Virus record (IMG/VR): IMGVR_UViG_3300050131_000019
Location: 1-64,000 of that record
Length of the DNA: 64,000 nt
Source: a virus
Reading direction: 5' to 3' (one strand)
The stretch's first letter is position 1, and each line of letters opens with the position of its first letter. The notes under the pieces were generated by a model. That model saw only the letters and a list, made by a program, of their open reading frames with translations. It had not been told where the DNA came from and made no database searches. Positions 36,671 to 46,195 of this stretch are shown piece after piece. The translations under genes were made by a program, and so were the position numbers.

Positions 36671-38752
36671 ATGTCTCAGATCGATCCAGCAAACACGCTA
36701 GCAGATACACTAACTGAAGAGCAGATCGCCCAAATTCTCCAAACAGGGAAGTGGGCACCTGACCCTGCTCTTACTCTAGTGCTCCGGGATACCGATAGTG
36801 CCGAAACCGCGAAGGCGGCTAAGCAGTGGATCGCGGGGTGGAATTCTGCTAGCATTCTGTACCAGTCTACGACTACTCCTAAATTTTGGGAAGGCACACA
36901 AGTAGAACGGGCTAATGTTCCCTTCTACACCGTGGCTAAAGTTGTGAACTCATTGACGCCTCAAATTGTCAATGGGCTTTTTTATGACGATCCTCCTTTC
37001 ATTTTTCAGCCTCGTCCGGGGACAAGTCAAGATACTGTAGAAGCCGTAGCAGATATCATTGGATACCAACTCAAAGAAATTGGGTTCAAAGAACAAGTCC
37101 GTCTCGGAGTAATGAACGTAGTTCTTTACGGAACGAACATCTGGAAGTGGGGATGGGACAGTAAGAAGATTTCTCGTACATACTTCGCCTTGGACGAAAA
37201 GAAGGATACTATTCCTTCGGAAATTCCGGGCCAGCCTGATGTAGAATTCCACGATCCGAACGCCCCACTAGTTGAAAGAACCGAAGAAATCCGCGTTGAG
37301 CAGCCCCGGTTCGAAAATATCACGTCTATCCGAGACGTTTTGGTTGATCCTACGCTTCGGGTACCCGATATTACCAAGGGAAAGTTTGTAATCCACAGGC
37401 TGTATCTCACTTATAATGAGCTAATTGCCCTCAAAGATACCCCCGGATACGACATTCCAAGCGAGCAAGAAGTCATTTCTTGGTTCACACCCCCGGAAGA
37501 AACTGCCCTTCCGGATATGGATGAACGTACCGGAATCAGCCCAATGTGGGATATGCGGGCCGATCCGAGGTGGGAAAAGGCTACAATTGATCCATTTAAT
37601 CAGCCTTTAGAGGTTTTAGAGCGTTGGGACAAAGAAAAAGTCATAATCGTAGTCCAGCGCAAGAAAGTTATCTGTAACGGAAAGAATCCTTACTCCGAAA
37701 TTCCCTTCCTTTCCTGTAATTTTTGGGATGTACCCGGAGCGTTTTACGGCCTCGGCGTGGGTCGGACGGTTGGTTCTGAGCAGCGTTTGCAGATGGGAAT
37801 CGTCAATACTTGGCTTGATTCCGTCGCTCTCTCCCTCTCTGGTGTATACGTTAGGAAGCGTACCAATAGTATTCCTACCCAGAGTATCCGGATTTCACCG
37901 GGCAGGGTTGTTGAACTAGAGAATGTAGAAGACCTGAAGCCTCTCGCCCGTCCTCCGGCTGTCCCGGAAGCGGCGGAGCACCTCGGAATGTCCGCGAGTC
38001 GTGTAGAGCAGAACTCTGGTGCCGGTGAAATATCTTCACAGGGTCAAGCGGGGTCTTCAGGACATAGTAACATCGCTCGTACCGCGACCGGAGCGGCGGG
38101 GCTTCTCCAAGGGCAAGGTATTGGAATCTCAGACCTCGTTGAAAAGTTTTCGTGCAACGTATTCCTTCCCTTCCTTTACCGCGTGATGGAGATGAACAGA
38201 AATCTCCTCCCGGCAGAGACAATTAAAAGAATCTTGAATGATGAACTCCAGAAGGCTTATCTCGCAGAAGGCACAGGAACTATTGAAGACATCCGTAAGG
38301 CCCGGATGGAGATCGAGATTCAGGCCGGGGCTAAACTCGCAGATCGTAGGGCGGTAAGCGCGAGTCTTCCCCTCCTAACCTCGTATCTCGGACAGCAGTT
38401 TGTTGTTCAAAACCTCGCTACGCAGGGACTCAAAGTAGATCAGAAGATGGTCGTTAAGACGATCTTTGAAGCTGCTGGATTCAAGAGCTTCTATAGTCTG
38501 ATTGTTCCAATGACCGATCAGGAAAAACAGCAGTCGCAAGCTAACTCTCCCGCCGCTATGAACCAATCCAAGATTCAGGCAGAATCGCAGATGGCTCTCC
38601 AGAAATATCAGGCGCAGTCCCAGCTTAGGGATCAAGAGAATATAGCTAAGGCAGGTATGGAAGTACTCCGGAAAAATCTCGAAGCCACTAGTACCCCCGA
38701 GGCGATGACTGGTCAGGTTGGGGCGAACGAGGGATTCGGATCAAATTTATAA
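36671..38752 (+). CDS. Portal protein
   Basis: 693 residues forming the dodecameric DNA-entry vertex. An acidic N-terminus, WEGTQVERANVPFYTVAKVVNSLTPQIVNGLF, a long alpha/beta core, and GLGVGRTVGSEQRLQMGIVNTWLDSVALS match podovirus-type portal/head-tail connector proteins. Gln-rich coiled C-terminus (about 620-680). Encodes GSSGHSNIARTATGAAG near residue 467, a peptide duplicated in the early gene at 28034. Confidence 0.8.
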   Translation: MSQIDPANTLADTLTEEQIAQILQTGKWAPDPALTLVLRDTDSAETAKAAKQWIAGWNSASILYQSTTTPKFWEGTQVERANVPFYTVAKVVNSLTPQIVNGLFYDDPPFIFQPRPGTSQDTVEAVADIIGYQLKEIGFKEQVRLGVMNVVLYGTNIWKWGWDSKKISRTYFALDEKKDTIPSEIPGQPDVEFHDPNAPLVERTEEIRVEQPRFENITSIRDVLVDPTLRVPDITKGKFVIHRLYLTYNELIALKDTPGYDIPSEQEVISWFTPPEETALPDMDERTGISPMWDMRADPRWEKATIDPFNQPLEVLERWDKEKVIIVVQRKKVICNGKNPYSEIPFLSCNFWDVPGAFYGLGVGRTVGSEQRLQMGIVNTWLDSVALSLSGVYVRKRTNSIPTQSIRISPGRVVELENVEDLKPLARPPAVPEAAEHLGMSASRVEQNSGAGEISSQGQAGSSGHSNIARTATGAAGLLQGQGIGISDLVEKFSCNVFLPFLYRVMEMNRNLLPAETIKRILNDELQKAYLAEGTGTIEDIRKARMEIEIQAGAKLADRRAVSASLPLLTSYLGQQFVVQNLATQGLKVDQKMVVKTIFEAAGFKSFYSLIVPMTDQEKQQSQANSPAAMNQSKIQAESQMALQKYQAQSQLRDQENIAKAGMEVLRKNLEATSTPEAMTGQVGANEGFGSNL

Positions 38753-38753
38753 C

Positions 38754-38782
38754 TTGACAGGACACCCTATTTGTAGTATAAT
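38754..38782 (+). promoter_or_regulatory. Perfect-consensus sigma-70 promoter
   Basis: TTGACA (38754-38759), 17 bases ending TTGTAG, TATAAT (38777-38782), directly after the portal stop. Starts the tailspike-region transcript. Confidence 0.85.
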
Positions 38783-38802
38783 GTATTTAAGATAAAGGAC
38801 CC

Positions 38803-39075
38803 ATGAAAACTCTCTCCTCCGCTGTAGCTTTTCTAATCCTATTTGCTATACTCGGTGGAGTTTTCGCCGTGTATCAGTACAATGTTCTTGTCAACGATAT
38901 GAACGTAGAATTCTCAGTCCAACAGAAACAGATTCTGAGTCTTGAGAAACAGGTACGCGATCTTCAGAAACAGAAACCAGTAAATAAGTTTTACCTCATG
39001 CCCCCCTCTCCACAGGCCCAGACTACGGAAAAGCCTAGTTCGTATAGCCCCGACCAATATACTTCTAGCCGCTAG
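38803..39075 (+). CDS. Membrane-anchored coiled-coil protein
   Basis: 90 residues: AVAFLILFAILGGVFAVYQY transmembrane anchor, then heptad-like QQKQILSLEKQVRDLQKQK and a Pro/Ser-rich tail. Possible i-spanin-like or tail-associated protein. Confidence 0.6.
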   Translation: MKTLSSAVAFLILFAILGGVFAVYQYNVLVNDMNVEFSVQQKQILSLEKQVRDLQKQKPVNKFYLMPPSPQAQTTEKPSSYSPDQYTSSR

Positions 39076-39088
39076 TGGAAAGTGGAAT

Positions 39089-39259
39089 ATGGACCCCCGA
39101 ATCCAGCTACTTGCTATACTTGAGAACATGCGCCACTTATTTGGGTCTACCTCTCCCCAGTTCTCTTACTGGAAAAGACGAGTAAATTCTGCTCTAGTGG
39201 ATGATAAAGACCTATTTATTCTGTTGAAAAATACCCAGGATGGACAATTTCATGACTGA
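39089..39259 (+). CDS. 56-residue hypothetical protein
   Basis: MDPRIQLLAILENMRHLFG...LLKNTQDGQFHD. Overlaps the start of the next gene. Not recognised. Confidence 0.5.
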   Translation: MDPRIQLLAILENMRHLFGSTSPQFSYWKRRVNSALVDDKDLFILLKNTQDGQFHD

Positions 39260-39596
39260 TTACGAAGAGCTTACCCCGGACCAGATCGCGGAAGAGGCTC
39301 AAGAACGAATTAACAAAGCGGCTGATCTTCAGTTTACTGTAAATACTAAGGGCTGGAATACTCTGCTTGCTACCTTCGAAGAAATGAAGGACGCCCAGAT
39401 CGCCAATTTTATGGCAATCCCCCCAGGTTCCGCGAACGAAAAAGATATCATTGCCGCGCACAACGTTGCGTATACTACAGCTTTTATTCTAAATGAAGTT
39501 GTTAACGCGACTAACCGAGCAATTCAAGATGGGTTCAACGCTCAAGCCGAACTACAATCTTTTAAGAACCCCGAGGTCAGTTCCGAATGGGAATAA
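39252..39596 (+). CDS. Helical structural-region protein
   Basis: 114 residues from MTDYEELTPDQIAEEA (an ATG at 39240 is also possible). Helical with an Asn/Ala-rich middle. Overlaps the tailspike start by 10 bases. Confidence 0.55.
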   Translation: MTDYEELTPDQIAEEAQERINKAADLQFTVNTKGWNTLLATFEEMKDAQIANFMAIPPGSANEKDIIAAHNVAYTTAFILNEVVNATNRAIQDGFNAQAELQSFKNPEVSSEWE

Positions 39597-42500
39597 ATAA
39601 ACTTATAGTGTTTCTTCTCTTGGCGACAGGACTGTGTTATTCACAGTCTGCCCAGAGGATTTCCGTTGCCATACAAAGCCCAGCGGCTGCGGCGGGTTAC
39701 GCTAGAATTATTCCCCATGCCTCTATCTACGTTTGTACATATAACTCTCAGTTGAACTGCTCTTCCGGTAATTACCTTTCTATTTATTCGGATGTAGGTC
39801 TTACGAGCGGAATTGCACAGCCATTGGTTGCTGATTCTGTGGGTGGTTATCAGTATTATATTCAGGCAGGTACGCAGGTAGTCGAGAAGGTTTGTTATAC
39901 GGGGGCGCAGTGCCAAAGCTACGCGGTGTATATAGGAACTAGTAACCTATCCATATCCGGGAATGGCGCTCCTACCCAGACGTGTTCTCTCCCCAATCAA
40001 GGTCAAATCTATATAGATAACCTGAATGGACAGATTTATTCCTGCAACGGGACTATCTGGCAAATAGCTGCCACCACCGCCGTGCCAGCTTCTCCCTCCT
40101 TTGCGATACAGTTTGCTAACTCGGGGGCTACACACTTTCAGGCGGACTCATCTATAACTGTGAATCCAACTACGCACACGTTCACAGCACCGAATGTATC
40201 TGCAAGCACCGTCGTGGCTGGCGCTATATCGCCCGGATTTACAGTCTCAATCAAAGACCCGCGCTGCGGTGGCGCAGTGGATGGGGTAACAGACGATGCA
40301 GCCGCCTGGACGGCTTGTATCGCACTGGCGTCGGCAAATAGCGGAACCGTCACAACGGATGGATTGTCACTGCTGGAAAGCACACCAACGATTCCGAGCA
40401 CTGGAAATTTCAAGATCGAAGGCACAACTCCTGGCGCGGGAATGCTTTTCTCAAATCCATCGGGATGGGCCAGAACGGTCGTCCTCCCGTGGCTTTATGG
40501 ATCCACAATCAATGCGGGAATTTACGTGCCCTCTGGTGCTTCTAATATCACGATTGAGGATATGGCTTTGACCTGCGCACCATCGAGCGCAACAGGTTGC
40601 GGAACGCCAATATTCTTGCTCGATGACAACAACATCACGCTACGTAATAATACCTATGGGGCTGGGATCTGGAGCAACTACGGAAATGGCATTGAGTTTT
40701 TCGGAGGTCACGACCTAACTTTCGATGGGGGAACGATCTTCGGGTATAACTCTGCTGGAATCCGAGGCAACTACTCGTCTGGATTGAGCGGCACGTCCCT
40801 GAGAGTTCATGCGCGGAATCTGAATATTCAAGGCGCTAATCCATCGAGTATATACACCCCCGGATCGTTGGAGTTTTTCAATTCCCAATCAAGCGATTTT
40901 ACCAACAACAATATCGACCAAGGTAATGTGTTGAAACCCGTCTCCAACCCTTGCTGTGGGTACGGCGGACTGTTCTACACGACTGCCAATCATCACATTC
41001 CGATTACGTCGCTCTCTGGCATGGGCCATTCGATGACAGCCACGGTCCCAGGTAGCTCACCTATCCCGATCACGTCCATGACCACCTCTGGGACGACGAC
41101 GACAATTACGGTAGGAAGTACACTCTTTCCGTCAGTTCTCGTTCCCGCCCAGACGGTTCTTTGTGGAAATTATGGAGTTGTTGGAGGCACCGGCACTTTA
41201 CCAGCAAACGGGTATTGCACAATCATCGGAACCAATCAGGTAATGTTCCCAACACCCAGTTATGATGCGACCGGGGCTAATCTGACAAACGCTGTCTTCT
41301 GGCTTTACGGATTCCTTCCCGACATCGGCCAGCAGTTTTACGTTGACCTGGCCGGTGTGTTTAGGGGAAACGCATCCATCAGCAGCCTGACCTACACCGC
41401 CTCTTATCTGACTGGGACGTTGAGCACCGGGCATTACTCAGTGCAGGACATTGGCACCTATTATGCCTGCACAATTGGGGGCATAACCGCGCCCACGTTG
41501 CCAAGCATCACCGCAAACGTAGCTGGTGGAGCAATCACCAGCTACACAGTGGTCAGCGGCGGAGCAAATGCCACCCAGGATTACAGTTTCACCATCACGG
41601 ATTCGACAGGCACAGGGGCAACCACGGGCGCACAGACATTTAATTCCAGTGGGGCATTGACGGCTTTAGCGGCAGGGACAGCTACAGGGTCGGGTTATAC
41701 AAGCCCGACTGTTACCGTGAGTGGTGGGGATGGGCTGAGCGGTAATTATAGCTGCACGGTCGCAAGCGCCGCTCCCGATACATTTACGACTCAGTTGCCG
41801 GGGCTGCATTCCGTGATTCCGGCAGCAGCGGTGGCGACTGCCACGGTTTCCAGACAGTTAGGCGTCTCCACGATGGCAACCGTCACTGGGTATGGTTCTT
41901 TTACGTTTGGCTTGGCGGGCGGAGACACAACGGGAGTCAATCTCTCTAATAGCATCCTGTCCATGACGGGCACGACGACGATCACGGTTACAGTTGGAGC
42001 GGGCATCCTCCCTCCAGTTGGCTCGACGTTCGTCGCGAACATCATAGGCGTTACGGGCGGGACCGGAACCCTGAACGGATATTTCTTCTACTCGACAGTC
42101 GCATCGCCGACCACATTCACTTTCCAGCAGTCCAAGGCTTCCGCTGTTGGTGCGAACGTATCAAGTGCTTATCTAGTGGCGCAGGCTGGCGTAGTTTCCG
42201 CGTTCGATACGTCGAGCGGCAACAAGTACAGTAACACTGGCGGCACGGGGATATACTTTGCAGATTGCAATTTGTGCAGTTCCGAAGGCGATCACTTTTT
42301 CAATATCGATCAGCAAGAGCTAGACACCTCGTTGCCGGTTGGAGCCGTGGCAATGAACGGCGTCATCGGGGGTGTAATTGATGGGGACGTAGTAAACGGG
42401 TCAGCAACAAACTGCTTTGAGGCCGAGATTACCTTTGGGTTGGTCATTTCTGGAAGTTCATGCAAAGATGCTACTGAAAGCGGCATCAAACTAGCCGGGG

Positions 42501-44158
42501 TCTTCAACTACAGCATCGGAGATTATACTCAGACGGGAACCTCAAGGTTTGGCGTCAATATCAACGGAGTTTCTACGGGTGCAACGGGGACGCTCAACAT
42601 TTCCGGCACTACCTCTGTCGCCATAAATCCATATGGCAGCGCGTCCAGCAATCTGATCTTCGGAGGCCCCACGAAGATTTTAGCATCGCAAGGATTTTGC
42701 TTGGAGGATAACACTACCGCATCATCCTACACCGGTCTCGATTGCAACGGAGTCCCGCTGATAGTCAGTGGCACAAACCAGAGTTTCGACAACCTGAGCG
42801 TTGAGAACATTCCAGCATCTAGTCCGGCGATTACCTTGTTAAATTCAACGAACGCATCATTCACAAACCTGATCGCATCTAATCTGTCGAATCTTTTCTA
42901 CACTTCAGGATTCAATTCGAATCCCAACATAAACGGAGGCCAAGTTTCCAATGTGGCCGATCCATACCTTGAAGCCTACCCGGCCTATGTCACCGGGTCT
43001 GTGGCCACTGGGTCCAATGTAATTCAATCCATAAGCAGTACACTTGGCGTGGGCGACATTGTTTCTGACGCGACAGTGTTTGGCGGCTCTGGACACATAC
43101 CAATAGGTTCGGTCGTGCTTTCGGTTAACTCCGGGACGGGTTGCACATCGGCATGTGTGGTCATATCCAACACGGCAACTGGAACCGTTTCGGGGGATAT
43201 ACTTTACGTTTTTGGCTCGGTGACGACGGGTATGAAGTGGTACAACGTAACAGCCACTGGCGGCGCCGGAGCGGGCCAGGGATTCTTGGCGTACTCGATT
43301 CAAGGGCTAGATATGCAGGGTGGCAGTTTCTCGGGCTACTCTGGAAGTGTAATTGATTTGCGTGGCACAAGCGGAACCAGCACACCCAACTCAGTGAAGG
43401 GTGTCACAATCGCAGGCGGGTCTAGAAGCCTTGGCGTGTCTCAGCAAGCGAGCAATACCACTGCAACAGCCAACTCCTTCAGCGGGGCAACGTCCGCCGG
43501 AATCTCCGATCTCACATCGAATCTGGGAAACAGTTATCTAGGCAACTTCTTATCTGGCATAACTGCGCCAACAGCGATCAGCAATGTCAATGCTGTAGTC
43601 ACCGGAAACGTGGCAGGGATAGGCACGGGGACACCAACCTCGGCAAGCATCCCATGCAACGCGAATAGCGTGTCGAATCTTTATTACCAAGCATCGACCG
43701 CCAGCGGCAGACAGCCGTGGATGTGCGATCCTGTGACGGTAACATGGGTACAAGTTCCCGCTCCTAGTGCGGTGCAATTCAACACCGTTAAAACGGTGGC
43801 CAGCGTGCCACTGACAACCTACTCAGGTACGGCTGGTATTGGAACAACTACCCTACGGACTCCGAGTGCGACCGGACTTTTCCAACTGTGTGTCTATATG
43901 GAAGTAGACACGGTGGGAACCGCCGGAAATTTCCAGTTCGGAGTAGGTTACACGTCGGCATTCGGGAGCGCCGCGCACAACAGCAATATCGGGACATCTG
44001 TTGCCGTCAGCACACCGCACGCAACTACATTTCCGGGGTCTGCGTGTTCGACATTTGGGGCTAAAGCTGGCACTAATATCGTGTACCAGATCACGGCTAC
44101 TAGTGTCACGGGCACACCGACAATCGAGTACGGCGCGACGTTGACGCAATTGCAATAG
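39587..44158 (+). CDS. Large tailspike-like beta-helix protein with signal peptide
   Basis: 1523 residues. Residues 1-20 (KLIVFLLLATGLCYSQS) form a Sec signal peptide, unusual for a tail protein. Residues about 20-120 are a head-binding-like domain homologous to the 54718 protein (ASIYVCTYNSQLNC, ADSVGGYQYYI, VVEKVC). A pectate-lyase-3-like motif, CGGAVDGVTDDAAAWTACI, starts the beta-helix near 226; Gly/Thr/Ser-rich repeats and Asn ladders follow. The C-terminal part has a different look (poorer in the CCGG/GGAG sequence common elsewhere), suggesting acquisition by exchange. Role in receptor binding or polysaccharide cleavage inferred. Confidence 0.75.
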   Translation: MGINKLIVFLLLATGLCYSQSAQRISVAIQSPAAAAGYARIIPHASIYVCTYNSQLNCSSGNYLSIYSDVGLTSGIAQPLVADSVGGYQYYIQAGTQVVEKVCYTGAQCQSYAVYIGTSNLSISGNGAPTQTCSLPNQGQIYIDNLNGQIYSCNGTIWQIAATTAVPASPSFAIQFANSGATHFQADSSITVNPTTHTFTAPNVSASTVVAGAISPGFTVSIKDPRCGGAVDGVTDDAAAWTACIALASANSGTVTTDGLSLLESTPTIPSTGNFKIEGTTPGAGMLFSNPSGWARTVVLPWLYGSTINAGIYVPSGASNITIEDMALTCAPSSATGCGTPIFLLDDNNITLRNNTYGAGIWSNYGNGIEFFGGHDLTFDGGTIFGYNSAGIRGNYSSGLSGTSLRVHARNLNIQGANPSSIYTPGSLEFFNSQSSDFTNNNIDQGNVLKPVSNPCCGYGGLFYTTANHHIPITSLSGMGHSMTATVPGSSPIPITSMTTSGTTTTITVGSTLFPSVLVPAQTVLCGNYGVVGGTGTLPANGYCTIIGTNQVMFPTPSYDATGANLTNAVFWLYGFLPDIGQQFYVDLAGVFRGNASISSLTYTASYLTGTLSTGHYSVQDIGTYYACTIGGITAPTLPSITANVAGGAITSYTVVSGGANATQDYSFTITDSTGTGATTGAQTFNSSGALTALAAGTATGSGYTSPTVTVSGGDGLSGNYSCTVASAAPDTFTTQLPGLHSVIPAAAVATATVSRQLGVSTMATVTGYGSFTFGLAGGDTTGVNLSNSILSMTGTTTITVTVGAGILPPVGSTFVANIIGVTGGTGTLNGYFFYSTVASPTTFTFQQSKASAVGANVSSAYLVAQAGVVSAFDTSSGNKYSNTGGTGIYFADCNLCSSEGDHFFNIDQQELDTSLPVGAVAMNGVIGGVIDGDVVNGSATNCFEAEITFGLVISGSSCKDATESGIKLAGVFNYSIGDYTQTGTSRFGVNINGVSTGATGTLNISGTTSVAINPYGSASSNLIFGGPTKILASQGFCLEDNTTASSYTGLDCNGVPLIVSGTNQSFDNLSVENIPASSPAITLLNSTNASFTNLIASNLSNLFYTSGFNSNPNINGGQVSNVADPYLEAYPAYVTGSVATGSNVIQSISSTLGVGDIVSDATVFGGSGHIPIGSVVLSVNSGTGCTSACVVISNTATGTVSGDILYVFGSVTTGMKWYNVTATGGAGAGQGFLAYSIQGLDMQGGSFSGYSGSVIDLRGTSGTSTPNSVKGVTIAGGSRSLGVSQQASNTTATANSFSGATSAGISDLTSNLGNSYLGNFLSGITAPTAISNVNAVVTGNVAGIGTGTPTSASIPCNANSVSNLYYQASTASGRQPWMCDPVTVTWVQVPAPSAVQFNTVKTVASVPLTTYSGTAGIGTTTLRTPSATGLFQLCVYMEVDTVGTAGNFQFGVGYTSAFGSAAHNSNIGTSVAVSTPHATTFPGSACSTFGAKAGTNIVYQITATSVTGTPTIEYGATLTQLQ

Positions 44159-44258
44159 GCAACGCCGTGTTGTGCGGGGCAACGGACACGAGCACTTATA
44201 ACTACGACATCCTGAACTAAGCACTGAAGCTGGCGGCACAGCGGTACCCCGAGGAGCT

Positions 44259-44679
44259 ATGAAAAATCCAATTCTACCGATTCTACTGACGATCTTTCTA
44301 TTTGGTGTTGGGGCCTCTGCCCAGTCTACCTACTGGGTACCTGGTAGCGGTGGCACTGTAACTAGCGTAGCAGGTACCACCAATCAAATTGATGTGGCTA
44401 CAGGTACGACCACAGCGATTATATCGCTCGATCCGGCCCTAAATTTGGGAGGTACTTTCACGGCGCATCAGTTCTACGGCAACAACCGGAACTATCGCTA
44501 CTATCAATTTCTCTGCCACTCTAGGAGTGGCCCCCGGATTGTGTATCGTCAGCCAGAATGGCGGGGGATCCCTATTTGACGTTGGTCACGGGGTCCCGAG
44601 TACCGCATCCTTTACCATTACGGCGGGATTAACGGTGGCAGCATCTACCCTGAATGTAGACTACAACTGCATTTTGTAA
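44259..44679 (+). pseudogene. Frameshifted secreted tail-fibre-like gene
   Basis: Starts MKNPILPILLTIFLFGVGASAQS, a signal peptide, then GGTVTSVAGTTNQIDVATGTTTAIISLDPALNLGGTF. Near 44465 sensible coding passes to another frame: SSTATTGTIATINFSATLGVAPGLCIVSQNG... to LNVDYNCIL and TAA at 44677. The first frame stops at 44579. One indel would explain it: a sequencing error, a mutation, or frameshifting. Confidence 0.6.
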
Positions 44680-44695
44680 CTTTTTTATAGCAACA

Positions 44696-44710
44696 TTCCG
44701 TTTTCCGGAA
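44696..44710. repeat. Dispersed 15-mer hairpin
   Basis: Exact TTCCGTTTTCCGGAA, 40 bases before the scaffold-like gene. Confidence 0.7.
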
Positions 44711-44749
44711 AAATAACCGGCTCTGGGATTCAGAGCAGTTAAGGACAAT

Positions 44750-45901
44750 ATGCCAGTAGACGAACAGAATGAAGTATTCAATGAGTGGTCTCAGGGAGTT
44801 AGCCTAGCTAACTCGGACTACTTCCAAGAGGTCCCGACTGAGCTTGATAACCCCGCAAACTTTGTGGTTCCAGATCAACCTGTAGCTCCAGAACAAGTAC
44901 TTCCCGCTGCGCCAGAACAAGTACTTCCTGTAGATAACGAACCTGAAGTTATCCAGCTTGAAGATGGGGGAACAGTAACCATCGAGAAAACCAGTAAGGG
45001 ATGGAAGGCCATTCTGGATAGTGGAACCCCCGGTGTCCCCCAGGAGAATTTTTACGGCGGAACTTGGCGTCAACTTTTGGCCGGTCTTGCGAAGGGTAAG
45101 CTCGAAGCCTCGAAGACTATCAAGAAGCTTAAGAAAGAAAAACTGTTAGGTGGAGATGAAAATACCCCACTCCCGGCCCCGGTCTCCCGACCCCTTAAAG
45201 TGAGCGTTCCTACGGCGGACGAGGTTTACGCAGTCAAGAATAAGTTTGATGAGAATATTGTTGATGGGTTTGATGAGTACTTCCGGAAACGTTTTGGGGT
45301 AGACCCAGAAGTTTTTGCCGAGAAGCTGAAGTCAGCAGACGGCGCGGAACGAATCGTTAACGCCCAGATTATCAAGAAGGCAATTGATGAAGTTAATGGG
45401 GATTTTGTAAGAGAGAACCCGGACTACGTAGAAAATTATACAGGGTCCGATGTATGGCAGGAAAATGCCCGACTCCTTATCTCCAGAATTAGCAAGACAT
45501 ATTTGAACAAAAAGATTTCCAAGAAGACTCCGGACGAGGAAGTAGACAACACTGTTGCTGAACTTTACTCGAAAGGTTTTTGGACAGTAGAGAATTTAGA
45601 AACCGCGAAGGATGAGTTGATCGATAGCGAATTGCTTAAGCGTTCAACCAAACCCCACGTTTCTACGACTCAACCCCAGCAAGTGGCGGCACCTGTAGTG
45701 ACCCGCCCATCCGAGCAACCCGCCCCGCGTATTGCAGCGACTCCCGGACAGCCAATGGTTCTAGGTTTCTCAGCTAGCAACAGTTCACCCTCTGCTACAC
45801 CGGAACCCCGAACGTTGACAGACACCGATCTTCAATCCCTCCCAATGGAGCAGCTACGGAAAATCGCGGCGGCTCAGATACAAGCGATGAGGGGAAGATA
45901 G
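44750..45901 (+). CDS. Probable scaffolding protein
   Basis: 383 residues directly upstream of the capsid gene. Acidic N-terminus with a duplicated PEQVLP segment, a charged helical middle with KTIKKLKKEKLL, and a disordered Pro/Ser/Thr region ending in PMEQLRKIAAAQIQAMRGR. Composition and position fit a capsid-assembly scaffold; no protease motif seen. Confidence 0.6.
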   Translation: MPVDEQNEVFNEWSQGVSLANSDYFQEVPTELDNPANFVVPDQPVAPEQVLPAAPEQVLPVDNEPEVIQLEDGGTVTIEKTSKGWKAILDSGTPGVPQENFYGGTWRQLLAGLAKGKLEASKTIKKLKKEKLLGGDENTPLPAPVSRPLKVSVPTADEVYAVKNKFDENIVDGFDEYFRKRFGVDPEVFAEKLKSADGAERIVNAQIIKKAIDEVNGDFVRENPDYVENYTGSDVWQENARLLISRISKTYLNKKISKKTPDEEVDNTVAELYSKGFWTVENLETAKDELIDSELLKRSTKPHVSTTQPQQVAAPVVTRPSEQPAPRIAATPGQPMVLGFSASNSSPSATPEPRTLTDTDLQSLPMEQLRKIAAAQIQAMRGR

Positions 45902-45925
45902 CAACAATAAACAAGGTGGGTCATA

Positions 45926-46195
45926 ATGGCCTATACTCCCGCAGTAAATACAGTTACCAGTGGTAACTTTCCTAACGCTTTGGCCGTTTACTATGAGCGT
46001 AAAGCAATTCCAAACCTTAAAGCAAGCACTCCGTTTCTGGGGGCAACAAAGCAGTGGCCTTTGCCGAGGCACTCCGGTAACGTGATTCAGTTCTTCTCCT
46101 ATAACCTCTTGGGCGCGAATGTCTCTCAGACCACCGAGGGTTTCGTGGGTTCTCCTGTTCCCGAGAGCGCAGTCAAGATTCAGGCGACAATCGGT
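45926..46195 (+). CDS. Capsid exon 1
   Basis: 90 codons ending QATIG (ATC GGT). Without splicing the frame continues GAA CTT GCT GCT TAA, ending 46210. Confidence 0.88.
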
